Assembly (NCBI RefSeq): GCF_013032855.1
Contig: NZ_WQDA01000003.1
Span: 310,001-374,000, forward strand
Direction of reading: 5' to 3'
Origin: Ruegeria arenilitoris
Lineage (GTDB): Bacteria; Pseudomonadota; Alphaproteobacteria; Rhodobacterales; Rhodobacteraceae
Length of the DNA stretch: 64,000 nt
Both the position numbers and the translations under genes were made by a program. The notes under the pieces were generated by a model that ran no database searches, was not told where the DNA came from, and saw only the letters and a program-made list of their open reading frames with translations. Shown one piece after another: positions 55,160 to 63,866 of the stretch (position 1 is its first letter; the number at the start of each line of letters is the position of its first letter).

Positions 55160-55833
55160 AAAACGAGACCGGCAAGGCTCTCTCGAATACTCAACGCGCG
55201 GTGCGGGACTTGCGGCGGATGATCCTGACCGGAGAGTTGGCCGCCGGCACCGACCATCTGGAAACCGAACTGGCCGAGCAGTTGGGGATGTCGCGCACGC
55301 CGGTTCGCGAAGCAGCGCTTATGTTGGAAAGCAAGGGCCTGCTGGAAATGCGGCCGCGCAAAGGGGTGCGGATCCTGCCGGTATCTCCGGATGACATGCG
55401 CGAGATCTATGACATTCTGACCGAGTTGGAGAGCCTTGCAGCCGAACGCGCGGCCCAGGCCGGATTTTCCGAGCAAGACCTTCAGCCGTTGGCGGACTCG
55501 ATCGCCCAAATGGATCGCGCCATCAGTGACGAAGACCTAGAGGCATGGGCCAAGGCCGACGACCTGTTCCACCGCGAGCTTGTCCGATTGGGTGGCAACC
55601 GGCGGGTGGAAAGCATCGTGTCCATGATGAGCGACCAGGTCCGCAGGGCGCGGGCCTCGACCCTGTTCATCCGCCCGTTGCCGGTCAAGTCGAATGAGGA
55701 TCACCGTGCGGTCTATACGGCAATCCGCGACGGCAAACCTGATGTGGCGCGCGACCGGCATCGCCAGCACCGGCTGCATGCCAAATCCGTCATCATCGAC
55801 ATCTTGGAAAAGCATCGGCTGAACAAGCTTTAG
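55156..55833 (+). CDS. GntR-family regulator with FCD domain
   Basis: The 225-residue protein has a winged-helix N-terminus (LETELAEQLGMSRTPVREAALMLESKGLLEMRPRKGVRILP) and the all-helical FCD effector domain (about 80-215) with metal or ligand-binding His residues in the DLFHRELVRLGGN and EDHRAVYTAIRDG stretches. It ends the plus-strand sugar-acid operon, and is the natural candidate to control both it and the divergent transporter operon. Confidence 0.94.
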   Translation: MKNETGKALSNTQRAVRDLRRMILTGELAAGTDHLETELAEQLGMSRTPVREAALMLESKGLLEMRPRKGVRILPVSPDDMREIYDILTELESLAAERAAQAGFSEQDLQPLADSIAQMDRAISDEDLEAWAKADDLFHRELVRLGGNRRVESIVSMMSDQVRRARASTLFIRPLPVKSNEDHRAVYTAIRDGKPDVARDRHRQHRLHAKSVIIDILEKHRLNKL

Positions 55834-55908
55834 CCAGTCAGTTCGCTCACCCCGCTGGCCGTAGATCTGCCGGCTGTGCAATCTGGACTTCCGGTCCCAA
55901 CTGGGGAT

Positions 55909-56802
55909 ATGGCCAATAAAGCGGCGCGCGATGCGAAAGGACTTCCGGTGCAGATAACCCAGCAGATGGCAGGCGACAGCGTCTATTACATCAATCTGGA
56001 CCGTGTGCCTGAGCGCCGGGCGTTCATGGAAGCGCAGTTTCTGAAGGCGGGCCTTGTGGGTGCGCATAGGATTAGCGCCACGGATGCCAGTCAGTCGGGC
56101 GCGTTGGAGCAAAACGGATATATCGCGGGAACGGGAACGCGCTGGGGTCTGACGAACAGCGAAATCGCCTGTTTCGAAAGCCATAGATCGGTTTGGCAAC
56201 GGATCGCCGATCGGAACCTTCCAGCTGCTGTCGTCTTTGAGGATGATGTGGAAATGTCCTCTGAAGCTGGCCGGGTGATCACCGAAGTGCTGAACCACCC
56301 GGAAGCCTATGATTGCGTCAAATTGGATTACTCGCCCCGGTCACTGCGTTTTGGGCCGGAGACTGGGATCGGAAATGTCCGCGTGCGCCCAATGTTGGAA
56401 ATGGCGCCAAGTGCGGCGGCCTATGTTCTGTCACAGGCAGGCTGCCGCAAATTGTTGGCCTGGTCGCAGAGATATTCTGACCATCTCGATGATTTTCTGT
56501 CCTTGCCGCGCAGGGATTGGAACATGTTTCAGTGCTTTCCGGCTGTTGGTGTCCAGATGATCTGGTCGGGACGGCAGGAGCAGATCGACGAACCGGTCAA
56601 AAGCAGCGAACGAACCCAAAGCGCAGCCACAAACAGCGGATTGGACAAGGGCCCCACGTGGTTTCGGCTGCGGCGCGAGCTTCAGTCGGCCGGCCGAAAA
56701 CTGAAATGGAAGCTGGGCGGTCAGGCGCGGCTTGTCCAGCGCGGCGGCATGGTGGACTTCATTCCCTGTGCCGACGATCTAATCGTGCGCCCTTGGTCCT
56801 GA
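55909..56802 (+). CDS. Glycosyltransferase family 25 (LPS-type)
   Basis: The 297-residue protein has the GT25 pattern: VYYINLDRVPERRAFMEAQFLKAGL at the start, GLTNSEIACFESHRSVWQRI and the DxD-like VVFEDDVEM. Such enzymes add Gal or Glc to lipopolysaccharide cores. The start is unsure: ATG at 55909 is used, GTG at 55876 and ATG at 55966 (ahead of VYYINL) are alternatives. It stands between the sugar-acid cluster and the haemoglobin gene. Confidence 0.85.
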   Translation: MANKAARDAKGLPVQITQQMAGDSVYYINLDRVPERRAFMEAQFLKAGLVGAHRISATDASQSGALEQNGYIAGTGTRWGLTNSEIACFESHRSVWQRIADRNLPAAVVFEDDVEMSSEAGRVITEVLNHPEAYDCVKLDYSPRSLRFGPETGIGNVRVRPMLEMAPSAAAYVLSQAGCRKLLAWSQRYSDHLDDFLSLPRRDWNMFQCFPAVGVQMIWSGRQEQIDEPVKSSERTQSAATNSGLDKGPTWFRLRRELQSAGRKLKWKLGGQARLVQRGGMVDFIPCADDLIVRPWS

Positions 56803-56935
56803 AGTCTTTGTGCCAGTGGTGAAAAACCAAGCGGTTCCAACCATCCGCGCCGGTCGCAAAGTGCATAAACGTTAACAAAACTCTCGATTTGATATAACCT
56901 CGCAGTGTTATTGCGCGATTTGTTGGGGTTTTGCT

Positions 56936-57304
56936 GTGGGTCAAACGATTTACGAGAAATACGGCGGGTTCAAAACCATCAGCCGGATCGTGATGACATT
57001 TTACGAAATGGCATTGGAATCGGATGAGATCGGAGGCTACTTCGAAGATATCGACATGCCTCGGTTGATCGATCACCAAACCAAGTTCGTTTCGTCTCTG
57101 GTGGGTGGTCCAGCGTCTTTCAGTGATGATCGGATCGAGGCCGTGCATCGCCACCTCAACATCAGCCACGATGATTTCGACGAGATGGCTACGCTGTTCG
57201 GCGAAGCCCTTTCATTTCATGGAATGACCGAAGATGACGTGCAGGTCGCGCTGGCTGCGATCGAAGGTAAGAGGGCGATCATCGTTGCCCGGGATGCGGC
57301 ATGA
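56936..57304 (+). CDS. Truncated haemoglobin, group I
   Basis: The 122-residue globin fits the truncated (2-on-2) group I: IYEKYGGFKTISRIVMTFYEMAL at the start with Tyr23 near B10, GYFEDIDMPRLIDHQTKFVSSLVGGP with Gln48 in helix E, and the proximal His71 in IEAVHRHLNIS. It should bind O2, NO or CO through haem. Start is a GTG at 56936. Its stop overlaps the adenylate-cyclase gene start by 4 bp (ATGA), so both are made together, which suggests it is a sensor subunit rather than a general NO scavenger. Confidence 0.9.
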   Translation: MGQTIYEKYGGFKTISRIVMTFYEMALESDEIGGYFEDIDMPRLIDHQTKFVSSLVGGPASFSDDRIEAVHRHLNISHDDFDEMATLFGEALSFHGMTEDDVQVALAAIEGKRAIIVARDAA

Positions 57305-58359
57305 GCATCCTGGCCATCAACGAGCATCTGCTGCGTGCCATCGGGGTCGGTGTAGCGGTATTGCGGGCCTCGGACCTGACCTTCGTGTTCCACAATGGTC
57401 CATTTGCCGAATGGTTCGGCAAACCCGAGCCCGGCCAGACACTTTTGGATATATTGCCGGATCTCGACCAGCGCGAACTGGATGACGTCAAACAATCGGG
57501 CCTGCGATACTCGGCCGAGCTGCAGATGAAGCCCAAGCGCCGCACGCTGATCTTCGCGGTGACGATTTCCTTGGCCAACGGGATGGATGAGCAGGTTTTG
57601 GTTGTCGAATGTCAGAACATCACGAAAATTCGTGAGCTGGAAAGCATGATCGACAGCTATTCGACCATGGTCGAGCGCAACACCCGCGAGTTGGAAAGAG
57701 AAAAGGAAAGGGTCGAACGGCTTTTGCTGAACCTGATGCCGCGTGCGGTCTATGAAGAGTTCAAAACCTTCGGCGTAGTGACGCCTCAGCTGTATGATCA
57801 GGTTTCCGTGGTCATGCTGGATTTCGTCGGCTTTACGGATTTTGCGGCAAAAACCGACCCTACGGTCACCCTCAGCGAGTTGAATGACATCTTCACCGCC
57901 TTCGACCGGATCGTCGAACAGTTCGGGTGTGAACGGATCAAGACGATCGGAGACGCTTATCTTGCGGTCTCAGGCATGCCCGACGCCACGCCCGACCATG
58001 CCACGGCGGTTGCGCATTGTGCGGTCCGATTTCTGCGGTATCTGGAACGGCGCAACGAAAGTCATCCGCACAAATGGCAGGCCAGGATCGGGCTTGGCAT
58101 GGGGCCCGCCGTTGGGTCAGTGGTAGGGATCCAGAAATACGTCTATGACGTTTTCGGACCGGCCGTGAATATAGCATCGCGGTTGCAGGTCTTTGCAAAC
58201 CCCATGAACATCGTTGCCCCGGAAGAGATGAAATATGCACTGATCGATGAATTCCAGGTCTCGGACTTGGGTCCGGTCGACATCAAGGGGATGGGCATGA
58301 TGGATCTGATCAATGTCACCTCACGGCTGAACGCACCGCATGCCAGCCGGATGTTTTGA
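57301..58359 (+). CDS. Class III adenylate cyclase with N-terminal PAS-like domain
   Basis: The 352-residue soluble protein has a PAS-like domain (about 8-105), a signalling coiled coil (about 107-146, MIDSYSTMVERNTRELEREKERVERL), the linker LLLNLMPRAVYEEF common before guanylate/adenylate cyclases, and a cyclase domain (about 165-345). Metal-binding Asp174 and Asp218 are present, as are Asn290 and Arg294; the base-selecting pair is Lys214 and Asp283, which predicts ATP rather than GTP. Co-translated with a truncated haemoglobin, it is likely controlled by the haem protein or by its own PAS domain. Confidence 0.93.
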   Translation: MSILAINEHLLRAIGVGVAVLRASDLTFVFHNGPFAEWFGKPEPGQTLLDILPDLDQRELDDVKQSGLRYSAELQMKPKRRTLIFAVTISLANGMDEQVLVVECQNITKIRELESMIDSYSTMVERNTRELEREKERVERLLLNLMPRAVYEEFKTFGVVTPQLYDQVSVVMLDFVGFTDFAAKTDPTVTLSELNDIFTAFDRIVEQFGCERIKTIGDAYLAVSGMPDATPDHATAVAHCAVRFLRYLERRNESHPHKWQARIGLGMGPAVGSVVGIQKYVYDVFGPAVNIASRLQVFANPMNIVAPEEMKYALIDEFQVSDLGPVDIKGMGMMDLINVTSRLNAPHASRMF

Positions 58360-58362
58360 CGG

Positions 58363-58977
58363 TCATTCGTCGGGCGGAACCAGCCCCAACCCTCTGAGGT
58401 AAATGCCGATCCCGGATTCCAGAAGGTCTTCGGGCGGGAACGGCGAACTGGCCCCCGCATTGCGGGCATAAAGCTCGACTACACCATGACTCATCGCCCA
58501 GATATGCGCGCTGAACATAGACGCCGGTGGTCGCTTTTCCGGCGGAATGTGTTCTGAAAGATCGGCCGCAGCCATTTCCAGAACCTCCTTTGCACGGTTG
58601 GCGGCCAGCGCCAGCTCGGGCGTCCGGTTGACCGAGATTCCGCTTTCGAACATCGAGATGTAATGGCCGGGATGCTTGCGCGCAAACGCCAGATATGCGC
58701 GCCCGGTCGCTTCGAAAGCGGCCAGCGCCGAGGGCTGCCCCTTGTCATAGGCATACTGCATGAGGTCCGCGAACATCTCGAACCCCTGACGGGCCGCCTC
58801 GGCGATCAGATCCTCGCGACCCTGATAGTGTCGGTAAACCGCGGCTGGGGTGACGCCGGCCCGTTTTGCGGCCTCAGACAATGTGAAGCCGGTCGGACCT
58901 TTTTCTTCGATCAGCGAGAGGGCGGCGTCGATCAGCGCCTGTTTCAGATTTCCATGGTGATAGCCGCGTTTGGTCAT
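58363..58977 (-). CDS. TetR-family regulator (WHG-type ligand domain)
   Basis: The 204-residue protein has the TetR helix-turn-helix (LIDAALSLIEEKGPTGFTLSEAAKRAGVTPAAVYRHYQGREDL) and a C-terminal helical domain of the WHG type. The gene ends 3 bp from the convergent cyclase stop. Target genes are not evident; the PPK2 gene upstream on the same strand is 123 bp away. The ATG at 58977 starts MTKRGYHHGNLKQ. Confidence 0.93.
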   Translation of the reverse strand: MTKRGYHHGNLKQALIDAALSLIEEKGPTGFTLSEAAKRAGVTPAAVYRHYQGREDLIAEAARQGFEMFADLMQYAYDKGQPSALAAFEATGRAYLAFARKHPGHYISMFESGISVNRTPELALAANRAKEVLEMAAADLSEHIPPEKRPPASMFSAHIWAMSHGVVELYARNAGASSPFPPEDLLESGIGIYLRGLGLVPPDE

Positions 58978-59100
58978 TCCGCCGGCACCTGCCTGTGTTT
59001 GCGTGCTCTTTTACCAACCAGACATAATGCACGCGGCGCAGCAGGTCCAATCCCTGGGGCATGATCGGAGGGGCCACTGCTTGACCAAAGGCGCCCTAGA

Positions 59101-59985
59101 CTACGCATCCCAGATTTCCGGTCCGCCACAAATCATCGGGTCGGGCTCTCCAACGGCTTCGGCGTCCTTTTCGTCATAGTCCAAGGTCGACAATATCGCC
59201 CGGATTGCCGCAAGCCGGGCACGCTTCTTGTCGTCCGAACGGATGATCGTCCAAGGGCACAGATCGGAATGGGAGCGTGTCAGAGTTTCAGAAATCGACT
59301 GCGTGTATTCATCCCATTTGCCCAGACCGGCGATGTCTATAGGGCTCAGTTTCCATTGTTTCAGCGGGTCGTTCTCGCGCGCGAGAAACCGGCTGAGCTG
59401 TTCTGCGCGCCCGACGTTGAGCCAGAATTTGAACAGGTGAATGCCGTCATGAACAAGCCCGTTCTCCAGTGGCATGACCTGCCTGAAGAAGCGTTCCCGC
59501 TGGTCTGCGGTGCAGAATCCAAAGACGTTTTCGACGACCCCCCGGTTGTACCAGCTGCGATCGAAGAAAACGATCTCGCCAGCCGATGGCAGGTGCTGAA
59601 TGTACCGCTGGAAGTACCATTGGCTGCGCTCGGCGTCGGAGGGCTTGCTGAGGGCGACATTGCGGGCGCCACGCGGGTTCAGGTTTTCCCGGAACCGCTT
59701 GATGGTACCGCCTTTGCCCGCTGCATCTCGACCCTCGAACACGATCGCGATGCGTTGTCCGGTTTCCTTGACCCATGCCTGCATCTTGACCAGTTCGATC
59801 TGCAGGGCCTCCATCTGCTTGTCATAGTCCTTGCGCTTCATCCTCTCCTGATATGGGTAGCTGGGGTTCAGGATGTCGCCTTTTTCAGCGTCTTCGATGG
59901 CCTTTCGCACGCTCTCGGGAGCGTCGTTCCGAAAGTAGCTGTTGATTGCTCGGTCCGCTGCACGGGTCATGAGTTGCCTCGCCAT
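59101..59985 (-). CDS. ppk2: Polyphosphate kinase 2
   Basis: The 294-residue protein is a class I PPK2: Walker A in [16 protein letters not shown] (about 85-100), the [12 protein letters not shown] Walker-B-type motif (about 145-156) and the lid with [27 protein letters not shown]. It transfers phosphate between polyphosphate and nucleoside diphosphates, mostly making GTP or ATP from polyphosphate. Single gene, 34 bp from the hydrolase gene upstream, which may share a transcript. Confidence 0.95.
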   Translation of the reverse strand: MARQLMTRAADRAINSYFRNDAPESVRKAIEDAEKGDILNPSYPYQERMKRKDYDKQMEALQIELVKMQAWVKETGQRIAIVFEGRDAAGKGGTIKRFRENLNPRGARNVALSKPSDAERSQWYFQRYIQHLPSAGEIVFFDRSWYNRGVVENVFGFCTADQRERFFRQVMPLENGLVHDGIHLFKFWLNVGRAEQLSRFLARENDPLKQWKLSPIDIAGLGKWDEYTQSISETLTRSHSDLCPWTIIRSDDKKRARLAAIRAILSTLDYDEKDAEAVGEPDPMICGGPEIWDA

Positions 59986-60019
59986 AAAATCCAGTTTCTA
60001 CTATGGATTACGGGCGGGG

Positions 60020-60973
60020 TTAACGCAAACCCGCTCGTTCCGCGGCACGTTCGACCGCAGCAGCAACTTCCGGAGCGTCCACCACCTGCGGCATGTGCCC
60101 CATGCCTTCAAGTTCGATCAGCTCAGCGCCGGGGATTTGTTCGATCAGCCGCTCGGAATGCCAGCCCAGACCAACTGTCGTATCTGCCGTACCATGCACG
60201 ATTTCGGTGGGCACCGATATCTCAGGGTAGCGCGGTTGCAGTTCGGCAACTTCGTCCAGGAGGTTGGCCCGTTGTTTTGCGTTGGCATGCATCGACGACC
60301 GGCGGAGCGTCAGGACCGGGCCAAAATGCTCGGCATAGCCTTCGGGTGCCGTCTGGGGGGCAAAGACCGTATCCAGGGCCTTGTTGACGTACCAGTCCGG
60401 AACGTAGGCGGTGATCAACGGCAGGACGAGAGCATTTCCCCAGGAGGTCGAGGCAATGCGGTTGAAGGAATCGAGCGGAGTTTCCCATGGCACTGCGGCC
60501 GGGGCTATCAGGACCAGAGCCGAGATGTTGTCAGGTCGCGTCACAGCCCAGGCCAGTGATACCGACCCGCCATAGCTTTGGCCGGCGACGATGGGTTTGT
60601 CGGCCCCCAGCATCGCGGCAGCTTTCTGCAGGATTTCTGCCTGCTCAACGATGGTTTCGCCATCCGCCGAGAAGCTCTGAGAATAGCCCAGCCCCGGCCG
60701 GTCGAATACAATGACCCGAAAGGACTTTGCCAGCAACGGCGCCAGAGCAAACGTCATGTCCCGGGTATTGCCGCTGGACCCGTGGATCAGGACGACATCC
60801 GGGCCTTCGCCCATGACGACGGCATGTACAGCAACGCCGTCGACATCCAATACCTGACCCTCTGGCGGAAACGCGGCCTCGGCCCGGGCCTCATGGCGTG
60901 CGGCAAGCCAAGCCGTCAAAGCCGCAAAAAGGGCCGCAAACAGGCCCAAGTATATCAACGACTTAATGACCAA
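60020..60973 (-). CDS. Alpha/beta hydrolase, membrane-anchored
   Basis: The 317-residue protein has an N-terminal hydrophobic anchor (about 4-25) and an alpha/beta-hydrolase fold: oxyanion stretch [12 protein letters not shown], nucleophile Ser in [13 protein letters not shown], Asp in [10 protein letters not shown] and catalytic His in LEGMGHMPQ. It probably faces the periplasm. The substrate is unknown. It overlaps the metA-type gene by 11 bp at its start. Confidence 0.9.
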   Translation of the reverse strand: MVIKSLIYLGLFAALFAALTAWLAARHEARAEAAFPPEGQVLDVDGVAVHAVVMGEGPDVVLIHGSSGNTRDMTFALAPLLAKSFRVIVFDRPGLGYSQSFSADGETIVEQAEILQKAAAMLGADKPIVAGQSYGGSVSLAWAVTRPDNISALVLIAPAAVPWETPLDSFNRIASTSWGNALVLPLITAYVPDWYVNKALDTVFAPQTAPEGYAEHFGPVLTLRRSSMHANAKQRANLLDEVAELQPRYPEISVPTEIVHGTADTTVGLGWHSERLIEQIPGAELIELEGMGHMPQVVDAPEVAAAVERAAERAGLR

Positions 60974-61880
60974 TTTTCGTCATGTCGAAAGGAGTGGTCT
61001 GGTAGATCTCGTTGATCCAGTTCCCATACAGCAGATGCGCATGGCTACGCCACCGGTTCTGAGGCGTGCGGGACGGGTCATCGTCGGGATAATAGTTGAT
61101 GGGCACGTTGATCGGAGTGCCATTGGCCACGTCCCGGTCGTATTCCTGTTTCAGGGTGTCACTGTCGTATTCGAAGTGATTGAAGATATACAGCGCCCGG
61201 TTCTGCCGATCTTCAACAAGACACGGACCGACCTCGTCGCTGCCCAGAAGGGTCACAAGCCCTTCGGCAGCGTCGATTTCATCCTGACGGACTTCGGTCC
61301 AGCGACTGACCGGGATCACGCAGTCATCCGAGAAGCCTCGCAGGAAAGGCGAGGCCGGTGACAGGTTCCGATGCCGGAAACACCCAAACGCCTTGGCGTC
61401 CAACATATACTTTTTGACGCCATGAAAGTGATAGATCATCGCCATACCACCCCAGCACACGCCGAAGGTCGAATGCACATTGGTTCGGGTCCATTCGAAA
61501 ACCTCGGTCAGTTCGTCCCAATAGGTGACGTCCTGAAACTCCAGATGCTCGATGGGGGCGCCGGTGATGATCAGGCCGTCAAATTTCTGGTCCTTCACGT
61601 CCTGAAAGGGGCGGTAGAACTCTTCCATGTGTTCGGCCGCGGTGTTTTTGGTCTGATGCTCGGTCATGCGGATCAGGGACAACTCGATCTGCAGAGGCGT
61701 CGCGCCGATCAATCGGGCAAACTGGTTTTCGGTCTGGATTTTCTTCGGCATCAGGTTCAGCAACCCGATCTTCAGGGGCCGGATGTCCTGCCGTGCGGCC
61801 TGATCCTCGGCCATGACCATGACGCCCTCTTTCGTCAGAACGTCAAAGGCCGGGAGGTCGGACGGAATCTTGATAGGCAT
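60963..61880 (-). CDS. metA: MetA-family homoserine O-acyltransferase, predicted acetyltransferase
   Basis: The 305-residue enzyme acylates homoserine in methionine synthesis. The catalytic Cys142 (FGVCWGG), His235 and Glu237 (NHFEYD) stand at exactly the numbering used for this family. Residue 111 is Glu (APIEHLEF); in studied members Gly111 gives succinyl-CoA use and Glu111 gives acetyl-CoA use, so this is likely a homoserine O-acetyltransferase although usually called succinyltransferase. No SAM riboswitch is seen in the 37 bp before the gene. It overlaps the hydrolase gene by 11 bp. Confidence 0.94.
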   Translation of the reverse strand: MPIKIPSDLPAFDVLTKEGVMVMAEDQAARQDIRPLKIGLLNLMPKKIQTENQFARLIGATPLQIELSLIRMTEHQTKNTAAEHMEEFYRPFQDVKDQKFDGLIITGAPIEHLEFQDVTYWDELTEVFEWTRTNVHSTFGVCWGGMAMIYHFHGVKKYMLDAKAFGCFRHRNLSPASPFLRGFSDDCVIPVSRWTEVRQDEIDAAEGLVTLLGSDEVGPCLVEDRQNRALYIFNHFEYDSDTLKQEYDRDVANGTPINVPINYYPDDDPSRTPQNRWRSHAHLLYGNWINEIYQTTPFDMTKIGH

Positions 61881-61917
61881 GAGGCGGGTTTTTCCAGTTT
61901 CTTCTGAAGCGTTCTAG

Positions 61918-62790
61918 TTAGGACGCCGCGGCGCGGGTCTCAAGTGTGCTCTCGATCAACTCATCGAAATCACGCGCATCCCGCACCTTTCCGATTGCGT
62001 CGGCGGTAACAGTGACCCCCCAATTCTCAGCCATGGATTGGTATCTGGGCTGACGGTGGGCCAGGGCGCGGGCATAGGTCCAGCGGATGAAGTCGTCGGG
62101 ATTGACCTCTGCCTCGGCGCAGCCGTGCTGATCAAGGTATTCCTGCCAGGTGCGCGTCAGGAAATCGGCCTGATAAGACATCGGTTTGGGGGCCTTGTCG
62201 AACCGTCGGATCAGTTCGGCGGTGTGGTCGTCGTCGCCCTTGATCCAGACCATCAGGGTCTGGCGCGAGAGTTCCGACAAGACGTGGTCGGAAGGATTTT
62301 CAGGGTCCACCCATTCGCAGATTGACCCGCCGGTGTCACAGATGAAATGCGGGTACCCGTACAGACGCTGAGCGCGGTCAATGAAATATTCGGTGTCCAG
62401 CAGAGCGTGGATTTCGGCCTGCCGGAACTGCTCTTGTCTACGCCGATATTCCGGCATCGCCAGCCCACCCAGGGCCGGGTTTCCGGGCTTGCCCAGATAG
62501 GCGGCGACCGGCGTCAGGTTTTCGAACGAAATGTTGGATCCGATATAGATCGAGTCAGAGAGCAGCAGATCCCGCAGAAAGGGAACCTTCATTGCCTCAG
62601 CCTTGGCGTTGTCGGTGATGTATTCACCCATGTAACGCGTGCCAATTCGATAATCGATCGAGTAGTGGAACCAGTCGCCCGAGTCGCGAAGGATGTTCGA
62701 CACGTAAGTCTTGCCCAAGCCGGACATGCCGAAAAACAGCACCTTTTTGCGCGCCGCTTCGCGCCAGTCCTTTGCCGAGCTGTAGATCAT
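61918..62790 (-). CDS. P-loop ATPase or kinase-like protein of unknown function
   Basis: The 290-residue protein has a Walker A motif FFGMSGLGKTYVS near residue 20 right at the N-terminus, as in small kinases and ATPases, followed by a conserved ICDTGGSICEWVDPENPSDHVL stretch near 155-175 that could be a Walker B plus substrate site. The rest is hydrophilic and helical. Family not recognised. The ATG at 62790 with AAGGGA ahead is used; the TTG at 62796 is the alternative. It is 37 bp upstream of metA and may be in its transcript. Confidence 0.8.
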   Translation of the reverse strand: MIYSSAKDWREAARKKVLFFGMSGLGKTYVSNILRDSGDWFHYSIDYRIGTRYMGEYITDNAKAEAMKVPFLRDLLLSDSIYIGSNISFENLTPVAAYLGKPGNPALGGLAMPEYRRRQEQFRQAEIHALLDTEYFIDRAQRLYGYPHFICDTGGSICEWVDPENPSDHVLSELSRQTLMVWIKGDDDHTAELIRRFDKAPKPMSYQADFLTRTWQEYLDQHGCAEAEVNPDDFIRWTYARALAHRQPRYQSMAENWGVTVTADAIGKVRDARDFDELIESTLETRAAAS

Positions 62791-62839
62791 GTGCAACCGT
62801 CCCTTGTTTTGTCCTAGCTAAATCGGCCCGGCGATGGCG

Positions 62840-63751
62840 TCAATCTCGGCTGCGGGATCGGCTTAGGATCAATAGCCCCAATGCAAGGATCGCAAAGCCG
62901 ATGAAGGCATTCGGGGCAAGGGTTTCGTGCCGGACATAGGCGCCCAGCAGAATGGCGACCGGAGGGATGATCAGGGTGACCAGCAGCAGGTTGCCGCTGC
63001 CGGCTGCGGCCAGAACCCTGTAGTACAGCAAGTAGGCCCCAGCCGTAGCGACGAGTGCGTAATAAGCTACGGCGAGCCAAGTTGTCATAGGCAAGTCGAA
63101 CGACGGCACACCGTCGACGACCAGCATTACCGGCAGCATGACGATGGTTGACCCGCTCAGCATTCCCGCCGCCGCAACCTGCGGCGCCAGGCCTGACAAG
63201 CGCAAACGGGCCCAGACAGCCGCCAGCGCATAGGATACGGTCCCCGCCAAAATGGCCAACTGAGCAGCGCTTTGAAGGCTGAACCCAAGGAAATTGTGCA
63301 ATCCGATTGCGGTGGAAACTCCGCCAAAGCCAAGCGCAACGCCCACGGCTCGACGTTTGGTCAGTCGCTCGTCGGGAAAGAACGCAGCAGCAACCAGAAC
63401 ACCGAAGATTGCCGTGGCAGCGTTCAAGATCGAGGTCAGACCGGTGTCGACATACAATTGGCCCCAGGCCATCAGCGAGAAGGGCAATACGTTGTTCAAC
63501 AGACCCATGACCAGAAAAGCGCCCCAAATACGCGGGTCCCTCGGTATCGTTTCTCGGCGGAGGAGAACGACGGCCCAAAGCGCAAGCGCGGCCCAGAAAA
63601 CGCGATGAAACACGGCCGTCATCACAGGTATCGTGTCCAGTGCGACGCGGATCGCCAGGAAGGACGCGCCCCAGATCAGTCCAAGAAGAATGAGCTCGAA
63701 CCAAGCAAGGGCGGAGAGGGATTTTTGTTGCGTCATGGCTATTTCTTGCAT
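62840..63751 (-). CDS. EamA-family transporter (DMT superfamily)
   Basis: The 303-residue membrane protein has ten helices formed by two EamA repeats: FELILLGLIWGASFLAIRVAL near the start, and the second repeat beginning near LAILAGTVSYALAAVWARL. Such proteins export amino acids or metabolites. The ATG at 63751 (MQEIAMTQQKS) with GAGGCA ahead is used; the ATG at 63736 is an equal alternative. Single gene. Confidence 0.9.
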   Translation of the reverse strand: MQEIAMTQQKSLSALAWFELILLGLIWGASFLAIRVALDTIPVMTAVFHRVFWAALALWAVVLLRRETIPRDPRIWGAFLVMGLLNNVLPFSLMAWGQLYVDTGLTSILNAATAIFGVLVAAAFFPDERLTKRRAVGVALGFGGVSTAIGLHNFLGFSLQSAAQLAILAGTVSYALAAVWARLRLSGLAPQVAAAGMLSGSTIVMLPVMLVVDGVPSFDLPMTTWLAVAYYALVATAGAYLLYYRVLAAAGSGNLLLVTLIIPPVAILLGAYVRHETLAPNAFIGFAILALGLLILSRSRSRD

Positions 63752-63816
63752 GTTTCTGTTTGCCTCACGCGGAATACTTGCATTCGGCAATTCGGTAAGC
63801 GACCCGGATCATGCGA

Positions 63817-63843
63817 AAAACCCCGCCACAAGGGCGGGGTTTT
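63817..63843 (-). terminator. Rho-independent terminator after outer-membrane protein gene
   Basis: An 11-bp stem (63817-63827 with 63833-63843) with a 5-base loop is T-tailed on the minus strand and ends the cut gene at 63867. The T-run on the plus side could make it act both ways. Confidence 0.88.
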
Positions 63844-63866
63844 CCAATTCTGTATGAGCGTATCCC

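Noticed and set aside
61881-61917. SAM-II riboswitch before the metA-type gene
   Set aside because: Only 37 bp separate it from the upstream gene, too short for the motif, and no pseudoknot pattern is seen.
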